The position numbers and the translations under genes are program-made. From CAYMWF01 sp964394085 [NCBI: uncultured Gemmatimonadota bacterium] (lineage in GTDB: Bacteria > GCA-2686955 > CAYMWF01), in NCBI GenBank assembly GCA_964394085.1, contig CAYMWF010000011.1:1-64000 (forward strand): a stretch of 64,000 nt of DNA. Direction: 5' to 3'. The notes under the pieces were generated by a model that did not search any database, was not told the DNA's origin, and was given only the letters and a program-made list of their open reading frames with translations. Position 1 is the first letter of the stretch. Every line of letters begins with the position of its first letter. This document shows positions 53,363 to 61,217 of the stretch, in pieces.

Positions 53363-54853
53363 ATGAGTGCAGGTATGGGCCGAGACAGGTGGCATGGGAG
53401 AACAGCCTTTATCCTTGCATCCATAGGTTCTGCGGTAGGGCTGGGCAATGTCTGGCGATTCCCGTATGTCTGCTACAAATACGGGGGCGGAGCTTTTCTG
53501 CTGGCTTATATCCTGGCCCTTTTCACCGCTGGAATCCCTCTCCTGATCCTCGAATTCGGGCTGGGGCACAAGTTCCAGTCAGCAGCTCCCAGGGCCATGA
53601 AAAAAGTCCGGAAAGGTTATGAATGGATCGGCTGGTGGGCGGTAGGAATCGGTTTCACCATCGTGAGTTACTACGCGGTGATCATGGGGTGGTGCTTCAA
53701 TTATCTCAAATACTCGGTCAACCTCTCATGGGGTGAAAACACCAACGACTTTTTCTTTAATTCCTTCCTGGGCCTGACAGGAAGCCACTTCGAGCTCGGC
53801 GGTATCAAGGGCGCTTTGATTATCGGCCTGCTGTTCACCTGGATCGCCATCGTCGCAGCCATCTGGAAGGGTGCGAAAACCGTCAGCAAAGTTGTGTATA
53901 TCACCGTGGTCCTGCCCTGGCTCATCCTTGTCGGCTTCGTCATCAGGGGAGTGACCCTTCCCGGCGCCGTCGCCGGCCTGACCTACTACCTGAAACCCGA
54001 TTTCACCATGCTTCTGAATCCGGAGGTCTGGATCGCCGCCTATACGCAGGTTTTCTTCAGCATCAGCGTCGGGTTCGGCATCATGATCGCCTATGCATCG
54101 TTCCTTCCGAAAGATTCGGATATCGTGAACAACGCCTTCATCATAGGCCTCGCAGACGCCCTGACTGCTTTTCTGGGCGGCCTCGCGGTTTTCGGTACCC
54201 TCGGTTACTACGCGGGTCAGACCGGCAAGGACGTGGCGGAAGTCGTCGCAGCGGGTCCCGGGCTGGCCTTCGTCACCTATCCGACCATGATCAACATGCT
54301 CCCGGGTGCGAATTCGCTCTTCGGGGTTCTTTTCTTCCTGATGCTGCTCACGCTGGGTATAGATTCGGCCTTCTCACTGGTGGAGGCGGTAAGCGCATCC
54401 GTGCGCGACAAATGGGGAATATCCCACACCACCGCCAACCTTTCCCTGGCCGGGGTGGCCATACTGTTCGGCCTTATGTTCTCTACCGGGGCGGGACTGC
54501 TCTGGCTCGACGTGGTCGACCACTTCATGAACAATTTCGGCCTCTGCGTTATAGCCCTGATAGAATGCGTGCTGATAGGATGGGTGTATAAATCGGGCAA
54601 ACTCAGAGAATATGTCAATTCCCTGTCCGACTTCAGGATAGGAACCTGGTGGGACTTCTGCGTGCGGTTCTTCACGCCGATTCTTCTGTTTGCCCTCATC
54701 ATCACCAACCTGGTAGCTCGGCTCAGGGAGCCTTACGAGGGATACAGCAGGCTGGCTGAATTCATCGGTGGATGGCTGGTGGTGTTGATGCTGCCGATAA
54801 TCGCCGTAGTTTTCATGCTGATCCGGGGCAAGGAAGAAACGAGTGAAGAGTGA
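53363..54853 (+). CDS. Sodium-dependent NSS-family amino acid transporter
   Basis: A 496-residue neurotransmitter-sodium-symporter (SNF) protein with 12 membrane segments. TM1 carries ASIGSAVGLGNVWRFPY, the LeuT-like sodium and substrate site, and the unwound TM6 region is VFFSISVGFGIMIAYASF. Substrates in bacteria are amino acids such as Met, Ala, Tyr or Trp. AAAGGAAAG precedes the ATG. The 32-residue gene 126 bases downstream matches the MetS-type small subunit, which indicates a methionine/alanine import system. Confidence 0.94.
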   Translation: MSAGMGRDRWHGRTAFILASIGSAVGLGNVWRFPYVCYKYGGGAFLLAYILALFTAGIPLLILEFGLGHKFQSAAPRAMKKVRKGYEWIGWWAVGIGFTIVSYYAVIMGWCFNYLKYSVNLSWGENTNDFFFNSFLGLTGSHFELGGIKGALIIGLLFTWIAIVAAIWKGAKTVSKVVYITVVLPWLILVGFVIRGVTLPGAVAGLTYYLKPDFTMLLNPEVWIAAYTQVFFSISVGFGIMIAYASFLPKDSDIVNNAFIIGLADALTAFLGGLAVFGTLGYYAGQTGKDVAEVVAAGPGLAFVTYPTMINMLPGANSLFGVLFFLMLLTLGIDSAFSLVEAVSASVRDKWGISHTTANLSLAGVAILFGLMFSTGAGLLWLDVVDHFMNNFGLCVIALIECVLIGWVYKSGKLREYVNSLSDFRIGTWWDFCVRFFTPILLFALIITNLVARLREPYEGYSRLAEFIGGWLVVLMLPIIAVVFMLIRGKEETSEE

Positions 54854-54979
54854 AACCGGTAAGAAAACCGGCCTTCAAGGTTTGAACTCAACCGGCCGGA
54901 CGCACCCGGAACCCGGATCCACCGGAAACCGGACCGATTCAATCGTCGCGGGCCGAAAAAACGCTCCCGAGGTTATATA

Positions 54980-55078
54980 ATGCCTGTTTCAGCTGTAATC
55001 ATGTTCGCGCTCGTCTCGCTCATCCTGCTGGGCGGCCTTGCGATTTGCATCCGCATAGCGCTTACCAGGAACGAATAG
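54980..55078 (+). CDS. MetS-like small subunit of NSS transporter
   Basis: A 32-residue single-span membrane peptide, MPVSAVIMFALVSLILLGGL then AICIRIALTRNE. It matches the methionine/alanine-import NSS small subunit family (MetS), which is needed by some MetP-type carriers. GAGG lies 7 bases before the ATG. Position immediately after the NSS gene fits, with no terminator between. Too short for most gene callers. Confidence 0.8.
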   Translation: MPVSAVIMFALVSLILLGGLAICIRIALTRNE

Positions 55079-55100
55079 CACCGCCGCGCCGCCGGACGCG

Positions 55101-55228
55101 CCGAATCGGCGAAACGCCGTCCGGGTTGGAGTTTATCTTAGGCGGGATGAATATCCGGACGCGGCCGAATCGGCGAGGTATCGTCCGGGCTGGAGTTTAT
55201 CTTATGCGGGATGAACGTCTGAAAATAC
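55101..55228. repeat. 64-base tandem duplication spanning a translation start
   Basis: CCGAATCGGCG begins at 55101 and again at 55165, and both copies continue with CGTCCGGGYTGGAGTTTATC, TT, and GCGGGATGAA. A single base change in the second copy (TTAGG to TTATG) creates the ATG at 55204 used by the methyltransferase gene. The first copy retains the ribosome site but not this start. Confidence 0.75.
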
Positions 55229-55731
55229 TGGAAGGGGACGCCCCGGTTTCCCCCGACGCGAAAAGGCACCCGCTGGCGGTTGTGCTCGATTCGGTCCGTT
55301 CAGCGTACAATGTCGGAGCCATGATCCGCACCGCCGAGTGCGCCGGAGTCGAGCGTATGTATATCTGCGGAATCAGCGCGACTCCGCCTAACCGGCGACT
55401 TACGAAAACCGCCCTCGGAGCTGCTTCCTCCCTTCCCTGGGAGTACCGCGAAAGCGCCTTCGATACCGTGCTGGAACTGAAGAGAAACGGGTACAGGATT
55501 ATCAGCCTGGAAACCACCAACCGCAACGTCAGCCTGTGGGAAACCTCTTTCACGCCCCCTTGCGCCCTCGTGTTCGGTCACGAGGTTACCGGCGTCGGCA
55601 TGGACATCCTTGAAATCTCGGATGAAATCGTGAAGATACCGGTTTTCGGGCGGAAGAATTCCCTGAACGTCGCCACCGCCTTCGGAATCACCTTGTACGA
55701 AGCTCTCCGGAAAGTCACTAACGTGACTTGA
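55204..55731 (+). CDS. SpoU/TrmH-family RNA methyltransferase
   Basis: A 175-residue 2'-O-methyltransferase with the three SPOUT motifs: NVGAMIRTAECAGV, PPCALVFGHEVTGVG and IPVFGRKNSLNVATAFGITLYE, the knot that binds SAM. It lacks the N-terminal substrate-binding domain of TrmH or RlmB and is of the minimal type. ATG 55204 follows GGAG by 8 bases and begins just before the conserved domain; a longer in-frame start at 55045 lies inside the MetS-like gene and is not supported. Target (tRNA or rRNA) is unknown. It overlaps the 3' end of the convergent endonuclease III gene by 14 bases. Confidence 0.88.
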   Translation: MRDERLKILEGDAPVSPDAKRHPLAVVLDSVRSAYNVGAMIRTAECAGVERMYICGISATPPNRRLTKTALGAASSLPWEYRESAFDTVLELKRNGYRIISLETTNRNVSLWETSFTPPCALVFGHEVTGVGMDILEISDEIVKIPVFGRKNSLNVATAFGITLYEALRKVTNVT

Positions 55732-56374
55732 GCACGCCCTTCTTCTCACAGAACCCCTCCACCGGGCACTCCGAGCACCGCGGCGAGATCGGACTGCAGA
55801 CATTCTGCCCCAGGGTCACAAGGAGATCATTATATGGAATCCAGTATTCCCGGGGAAGTTTATCCCTGAGGGCGAATTCGGTTTCGTGGGGATTCTTCGT
55901 GGTGACATATCCGAACCTGTTCGATATGCGGTGCACGTGGGTATCGACGCAAATGCCAGGTTTGCCGTAACCGACCGTCAATACGAGGTTGGCCGTTTTT
56001 CTGCCTACCCCGGGGAGCGACAGGAGCAAGTCCATATCGTCAGGCACCCGGCTTTCGAAGTCGTCCACGATAATCCTGCAGACTTTTTTCAGGCTGGCGG
56101 CCTTGGTTCTGTAGAAACCCACCGGGTAGATGAGTTCAGCGATCCGTTCCTCGGGCAGCACCTCGATCGACTCGGGTGTATCCGCGACTTCATAGAGCCT
56201 GCGGCTCGCTTCGGCGGTGGTCGCGTCTTTGGTCCTGAGGCTGAGGATCGTCGAAATAAGCACCTTGAACGGGTCTTTCGTGCGCGCAGCCATTTCCGAA
56301 ACGACCGGATCGCGCCAGGATCGGGCCGCTTCGGTCAGGATATCGAGCACTTCGGTTATGGTTTTCGTATTCAT
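55718..56374 (-). CDS. nth: Endonuclease III (base-excision DNA glycosylase)
   Basis: A 218-residue HhH-GPD DNA glycosylase/AP lyase. The helix-hairpin-helix LPGVGRKTANLVLTVG holds the catalytic Lys, VDTHVHRISNRFG holds the catalytic Asp, and the C-terminal [4Fe-4S] loop is CSPISPRCSECPVEGFC (Cys spacing 6, 2, 5). Length equals the family norm. It removes oxidised pyrimidines. ATG 56374 starts at the natural N-terminus. Convergent with and overlapping the SpoU methyltransferase gene by 14 bases. Confidence 0.95.
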   Translation of the reverse strand: MNTKTITEVLDILTEAARSWRDPVVSEMAARTKDPFKVLISTILSLRTKDATTAEASRRLYEVADTPESIEVLPEERIAELIYPVGFYRTKAASLKKVCRIIVDDFESRVPDDMDLLLSLPGVGRKTANLVLTVGYGKPGICVDTHVHRISNRFGYVTTKNPHETEFALRDKLPREYWIPYNDLLVTLGQNVCSPISPRCSECPVEGFCEKKGVLKSR

Positions 56375-56565
56375 GAGGATGATTATAACTGCGTGGGGTG
56401 ACGGGCCGCAACCGTTTACGCCTTACGCTTGAAGCCCGAAACCGGCGGTGAAAACGACGGCGGGAAACGCAGCCAAAAAAAGGGCTGCAAAAAACAGAAA
56501 AGTCCGCCTGGTCAGGGTGGGGGTGAAAAAACAGAACGACCGCTCCGCGCTGTAATAAAACGGAA

Positions 56566-56586
56566 CCGGGAGCGGAATGCTCCCGG
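56566..56586 (-). terminator. Hairpin after the small secreted protein gene
   Basis: CCGGGAGC and GCTCCCGG form a perfect 8-base stem with a five-base loop, 25 bases after the minus-strand stop at 56611, then TTCCGTTTTATT on that strand. A plausible intrinsic terminator. The remaining gap 56375-56565 shows no gene. Confidence 0.6.
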
Positions 56587-56610
56587 CTCACTAGTGAGGG
56601 AGGAACTTGT

Positions 56611-57159
56611 TTACTTCGCGAACCTGGCTAAACGACCCTGGTAGAAGAAGATGCAATCGCATTCGGTCTCCGGTCCGGCGTCAGGGCCAGGCTCGAGCTC
56701 TCCGAGCCCTCCGATATCCCATAATTCACCATCGACATGAATGTTGGTGTGCCAGTCGAGCTCGCATACGGGCTTTCTGAAACGGGAGGGCACGCCGGTC
56801 GTGACGACAAGCTTGTAATCCCCCGGTTCAAGGTTCCCGAAATCGATACCTTCGACATTGCACCGTTCAATCTCGGTATCGCAGTAGAAGAGAGTGATAT
56901 CCTGGGTGAGGATGCCACCGGGCCAATCGTTGATGACGGTCACCGCCGCCACGAGATCGTTCTTGTTGAATTCACACGCGACCTCGTCGGTATCATCGAC
57001 CTCGGCAGTGTACATCCTCACTATCTCCGCCTCTCCCTGCTCACCGGCCGCCTCCGCGTAATTATCGATGTAGTAACAGGTCCTCGCACCCGATACTCCC
57101 GCGATAACCAGCAGAAGGCAAAGAACACTTATCGCTGCTGCACCCAAATTTCTAGACAT
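56611..57159 (-). CDS. Secreted protein of unknown function
   Basis: A 182-residue exported protein. ATG 57159 has an ideal AAGGAGGT seven bases upstream and starts a signal peptide (MSRNLGAAAISVLCLLLVIAGVSGA). The mature protein shows an Ig-like beta pattern (ACEFNKNDLVAAVTVIN, LEPGDYKLVVTTG) with six or more Cys residues, and ends ECDCIFFYQGRLARFAK. It is probably periplasmic or on the surface. No known family was recognised. A longer frame to 57366 adds 69 charged residues without a ribosome site. Single-gene unit. Confidence 0.75.
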   Translation of the reverse strand: MSRNLGAAAISVLCLLLVIAGVSGARTCYYIDNYAEAAGEQGEAEIVRMYTAEVDDTDEVACEFNKNDLVAAVTVINDWPGGILTQDITLFYCDTEIERCNVEGIDFGNLEPGDYKLVVTTGVPSRFRKPVCELDWHTNIHVDGELWDIGGLGELEPGPDAGPETECDCIFFYQGRLARFAK

Positions 57160-57581
57160 GGCTGGTACCTCCTTCGCAACTACGGTTAACACCTGGGTGA
57201 CTGCTTCGAGCTTCCGCTCTTCCTTTCCGCCTCGCATTCTTATCCTCCTCTCTTTATCCTCGAGCGTCTCCGGGGTAATCCGCTCTTCGTTTCGCCCCGC
57301 TTCCGCTCCACAACCTTCACCCCGAATAGTAGGCAGACCCGGCGGCGAAGAAGCTTTCCGGATCAAATGCCGACCTTGCTAAAGGTTCGAAACGGAGCAA
57401 TCCGCGCTGTTTGGAACCTGTTTGATGGAGTCATCAGCGGCTTGCGCCGGGAGGGGTGGATTAAAGGGGGTCGGCTTCTCGGATCGGGCGGATCCGCAGA
57501 TCGTCGAAGCGCCTGAGGATCCCCGGGGAAGGGGCGGCGCCGTGAACGGAGGGTATGTCTGTGTCGCCGGTTTCCGACAGG
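57160..57581. other. Intergenic region, no gene seen
   Basis: A 422-base GC-rich gap upstream of the small secreted protein and downstream of the interrupted beta-helix gene. The only pattern noticed is the good ribosome site of the secreted protein at its left edge. Confidence 0.4.
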
Positions 57582-58003
57582 TTACTTGAACCACCAGGAG
57601 TTACCCGGTCCGCCGTAGGCTCCGATATCGGAGCGGGCACCGTCGGGGTACCAGTCCGGCCAGCGTGGATGTTTATCGTACAGCCTGTCCTCGAGTGCCG
57701 GATCGCCCGTGTCGATACAGGGTGATTGCGGGAGCAGCAGGTAATCGAAACCCATGCCGGATGTGAAAAGAGGCGATTCGTCAATGTTCCCCTGCCCGGG
57801 CCAACCTCCCTGGACATCGGAGTAGGAGACGATCGGCGAACCTCCGAATACGTAGATTTCATCGGGAAGATTCCCCCAGAGAATACAGTTGGTGACAATC
57901 GGGGAACTGTTCAGGCAGTACAGGGCACCTCCCACATCCGGGGCGATGTTGTCCGATATAGTGCAATTGGTGATGACGACCGCGGATTCGTTGCAGAAGA
58001 TAC
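57582..58003 (-). pseudogene. 3' half of beta-helix gene split by IS element
   Basis: Encodes the C-terminal about 140 residues of a secreted beta-helix protein: rungs IFCNESAVVITNCTISDN and GGALYCLNSSPIVTNCILWG, then the closing module SYSDVQGGWPGQGNIDESP, SPCIDTGDPALED and SDIGAYGGPGN. It has no start of its own. Removing the IS and one ATAC copy joins this frame exactly to the 5' half at 59400, giving 361 residues. Confidence 0.88.
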
Positions 58004-58069
58004 TGTGCTGCTTCAGTCGGAATTGGAATTTCCCTCGAGATGAGTTAGTAATAACTCAAGGAGGGGACC

Positions 58070-58381
58070 ATGACGAAAAAGAAGCGACGTAAGTTCAGCC
58101 CGGAGGAGAAGGTTTCGATTTTACGGAAGCATCTTCTGGAGGGTGTACCAGTATCGGATCTGTGTGATGAATATGGCCTTCATCCGAATTTGTTTTATCG
58201 ATGGCAGAAGGCGTTTTTCGAACACGGAGCCATGGTTTTTGACCGCCCCCATCCGAACAAATCATCGAAGACAGAGCGGCGTATCGGCGAGCTGGAGGCG
58301 AAGTTACAAAAGAAGGATGGCGTGATCGCCGAGATCATTGCGGAGTTGATCGCGGAAAAAAAAAGACGTGGGGAGCTATGA
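58070..58381 (+). CDS. IS3-family transposase OrfA
   Basis: A 103-residue DNA-binding protein with a helix-turn-helix (KKRRKFSPEEKVSILRKHLL, then SDLCDEYGLHPNLFYRWQ) and a leucine-zipper-like coiled coil (RRIGELEAKLQKKDGVIAEI). It recognises the element's ends and regulates transposition. AAGGAGG precedes the ATG. The gene ends in ATGA shared with OrfB. Confidence 0.92.
   Translation: MTKKKRRKFSPEEKVSILRKHLLEGVPVSDLCDEYGLHPNLFYRWQKAFFEHGAMVFDRPHPNKSSKTERRIGELEAKLQKKDGVIAEIIAELIAEKKRRGEL
58356..58364 (+). other. A9 slippery site for OrfAB -1 frameshift
   Basis: Nine consecutive A bases near the end of OrfA. OrfB lies in the -1 frame relative to OrfA, and that frame is open from the A-run through OrfB's own ATG, so slippage here would make the OrfAB fusion that is the active transposase in IS3 elements. 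GGGGAG at 58370-58375 could serve as a stimulatory Shine-Dalgarno-like site or as OrfB's ribosome site. Confidence 0.6.
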
Positions 58382-59346
58382 GCGGGTCCTGGGTTCAGCC
58401 GGATCTTCGTGACCAGGTCGTTGATTTCGTTCGGGAATGGTCAACGAAAACCGAGATGGCGAAGGGTCGGCTTGTTCGCTGGATCGGCATCGGGATGAGC
58501 AAGTACTCAGACTGGCAATGTCGATACGGCAAGGTCAATGAGCATAATGCCTGGATTCCTCGAGATCACTGGCTTGAGAATTGGGAAAGACGAGCAATCA
58601 TAGAGTATTACCTGTCACATACGGAAGACGGCTACCGTCGCGTGGCGTATATGATGATGGATGAAGACATTGTAGCTGTCAGTCCGAGTTCAGTCTACCG
58701 CGTGCTCTCGAATGCTTGTGTGATTCGCCGCTGGGAACGTAATCGAAGCCGTAAGGGGCGCGGTTTTGTGCAACCGTCCGGCCCGCATCAGCAATGGCAT
58801 ATCGATATTTCTTATGTGAATATCCGGGGCACATTCTACTATTTATGCAGTATTTTGGACGGATACAGTCGGTATATCGTGCATCACGAGATCCGGGAGC
58901 AAATGAAGGAAGAAGATGTCGAAATCATCCTGCAGCGGGCGACAGAAGCGTTTCCGGACAGGCGGCCACGGGTGATCAGCGACAATGGTCCTCAATTCCT
59001 GGCGAAAGACTTCAAGCAGTTTCTTAAGCTGAAAGGAATGGATCATGTTCGAACGTCGCCTTATTATCCTGAGAGCAATGGGAAGCTGGAACGTTGGCAC
59101 CAGAGTCTGAAAAGGGAATGCATACGCCCCAAAACGCCGCTGAGCCTGGAAGATGCCCGGCGCGTTGTGGCGAATTTTGTTAACCATTACAATACGAAGC
59201 GGCTTCATAGCGCGATCGGATATATTACACCGGAGGATAAGCTCAATGGGAAGCAAGAAATAATCTTCGCAGAACGAGAAAGAAGACTGTCAGCAGCGAG
59301 AGAACGACGGGCTAAGAACCGAGCGGCTGCTCGCTGTGCAGCATGA
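58378..59346 (+). CDS. IS3-family transposase OrfB (DDE integrase)
   Basis: A 322-residue transposase. The rve-type DDE core is complete: WHIDISYV (first Asp), VISDNGPQFLAKDF (second Asp) and ESNGKLERWHQSLKRE (Glu, with the 35-residue spacing of IS3). An HTH_21-like stretch (HTEDGYRRVAYMM) precedes it. Its ATG overlaps OrfA's TGA. Full length and unbroken, so likely functional. Confidence 0.94.
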   Translation: MSGSWVQPDLRDQVVDFVREWSTKTEMAKGRLVRWIGIGMSKYSDWQCRYGKVNEHNAWIPRDHWLENWERRAIIEYYLSHTEDGYRRVAYMMMDEDIVAVSPSSVYRVLSNACVIRRWERNRSRKGRGFVQPSGPHQQWHIDISYVNIRGTFYYLCSILDGYSRYIVHHEIREQMKEEDVEIILQRATEAFPDRRPRVISDNGPQFLAKDFKQFLKLKGMDHVRTSPYYPESNGKLERWHQSLKRECIRPKTPLSLEDARRVVANFVNHYNTKRLHSAIGYITPEDKLNGKQEIIFAERERRLSAARERRAKNRAAARCAA

Positions 59347-59399
59347 ATAACCAACTAATTCATGAAGGTGAAATTTCCATTTTACGCTGAACCAGTACA

Positions 59400-60067
59400 A
59401 TACCGCCTCCGTAATCGGTAATCGTATTGTTCGAGATCACGCAGTTAACGAGCAACGCGGGAGAGTCGTAGCAATAGACCCCACCCCCGAAGGCGTATGA
59501 ACCGATCGCCGCATTGCTCGACACCGTTGTGCCTACGAGCACCGGCGACGAGTAGTCGCATCGCATCCCGCCACCGTAGTACTCTGCAACATTCTCGGTA
59601 ATCGCGCACCTCAGCAGCGCGGGATCCGCCTCGTAGCAGCAGACTCCGCCTCCATTGTATAGTGCCGTATTGTTCTTGAAAATACAGTGCGAGACTGTCG
59701 GATACGAATCCTCGCAATAGAGCCCCCCGCCATAGGAAGCTCTCCCGTTTACCACCGTCATTCCGATCAGCCGCGCGAAATGGCCCTCGCCAAGCCATAA
59801 GCGGAACCCTCTGCCGTTGTTTTCACAATCGATCACCGTCGACTCCGGTCCATGCTCGGACATGACGGTGATCCCCTTTCCGTGATACTCGATATCCCTG
59901 TTCCCGGGGCCGCAGAACGTGCCGTCCGCGACAAGCACCGTATCACCGGAGCGAGCAGCGTCGATCCCTTCCTGAATCGTTGCGAATTCAGCGGGGACCT
60001 CGAGCATTGCGCCGGATACCGGTGCGAACGGCGCTGTAATCAGCAAAAAAAACATGAATCGATACAT
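59400..60067 (-). pseudogene. 5' half of beta-helix gene split by IS element
   Basis: Encodes the signal peptide (MYRFMFFLLITAPFAPVSGA) and first rungs: TIQEGIDAARSGDTVLVADG, IDCENNGRGFRLWLGEGHFA and several GGGxYC turns, to ITDYGGGI at the insertion point. As it stands, the frame runs 13 residues into the IS and stops at 59360. AGGAG precedes the ATG by 8 bases. See the 3' half at 57582. The truncated product has lost the closing module, so it is probably non-functional. Confidence 0.9.
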
Positions 60068-61217
60068 TGCTTTCTCTCCTGTAATCCGGCATTTGAATGA
60101 GAGAGGCAGCCGGATTCCCGCAGATGTTGAGCCCTGAGTCGAAGTAGTGATAGATTTGTTGTAACCATGATTAACTAGTTATCCATATTTTAGCAGATCG
60201 ACGACAATCATATCAAGTGAAATCATCGAATCTCGGGGTGATGTTCAGGGATTGCTTAAAGGTAAGTGCTTTTGCTTTACTATCTTATCCCGAACATACG
60301 GATGCCGGAAGCGGTCGAAACAAAGCGCTTCGGAAATGATTGAAGTTCAAGGAAAACGGCTTGCCGGATGATGGAGGTGGTGCTTGAGACCGGTACGGTA
60401 ACGAATTATCTTCTTGCGACTGTTCCGTTCGAATACGGAACGGCCGGGATTGATGGAATCAGCCCCTGTAGAGCCCGTTTAACTGGATGGTCCAGCCGAC
60501 AGCTGCCGTCGACAGAGAAGAAGCGAGCCGGAACCGCAGCCGAAAACCGACGTATACAACCCAACAACCAGCAAAGACAAACTTCCCTGACCGGGAAGCT
60601 AAGGGGTGCTTTTCCTCCTGACTTCTCCCTATTGTTAACTGGGGAATCTATTTTACCGGATGGAAACCGGGCTTTTGGGGAGAAGGTTGCACCCTCCCCG
60701 GTGGATTCGATCGACTGATTTTAATCACGTCACTTATTTTCATGGGTCATAATTAACCCTAATTTCGGGAAAGGGGAAAGGGGAAAGGGGACAGATTGAT
60801 TTTTTCTAATTCTCCTGCCGAATTTTTGTCACGTGACAAATAATGCCGATTCCTGCGCCGAGGTTGAACTCATGCAACGTTTTTGTTGAGAGTGAGTTAC
60901 GAATGTTGACCTTTCCGCAGCAGGGAAGCTATGATCCTGGTCCTGTATGAAGAATCAGACAGGGTTTATCTTTGGTAAACGGATCAGAGCTTCCAAGCGG
61001 AGTGGTTGGCATCTTTTTGGGTTCAAAGATTATTTTGCGCAATAGCCAGTATTTGTTATACTGAATTTGCGGTTTTACTGAAGAACTCCCAGCAGGCTTA
61101 CAATTCGATGAAATGTATGCACTTATTCAACCCCTCTTCACTGGATAATCGAAGGCTGTCAATTTAGCCAGATGAAATGCTTGACTCCACTTATTCTGTA
61201 GAGATGGGTCATAAACC
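60068..61217. other. 1.15 kb gene-free region with G-run and palindrome
   Basis: No convincing gene in 1150 bases; a 116-codon frame at 60368-60718 lacks homology and a good start. Two patterns stand out: GGG-AAA-GGGG-AAA-GGGG-AAA-GGGG at 60767-60790, a potential G-quadruplex, followed by a T-rich stretch, and a perfect 16-base palindrome TTTGTCACGTGACAAA at 60825-60840. GGGGACAGATTGATTT at 60787-60802 resembles a string at 19486. The right part (60890-61217) is AT-richer and holds the promoter region of the gene at 61218, where I see no clear -35/-10. Confidence 0.45.

Larger units (their letters stand above)
58004..59399 (+). mobile_element. Intact IS3-family insertion sequence
   Basis: A 1396-base element. 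Terminal inverted repeats are TGTGCTGCTTCAG (58004-58016) and, at the right end, CTGAACCAGTACA (59387-59399), 11 of 13 matching, and similarity continues inward for about 40 bases. A 4-base target duplication ATAC flanks it (58000-58003 and 59400-59403). It carries OrfA and OrfB in the IS3 arrangement. All parts are intact, so it may still move, and the perfect duplication suggests a recent insertion. Confidence 0.93.

Noticed and set aside
60368-60718. A 116-codon gene in the 60-61 kb gap
   Set aside because: No recognisable family or good start, and composition differs from real genes here.
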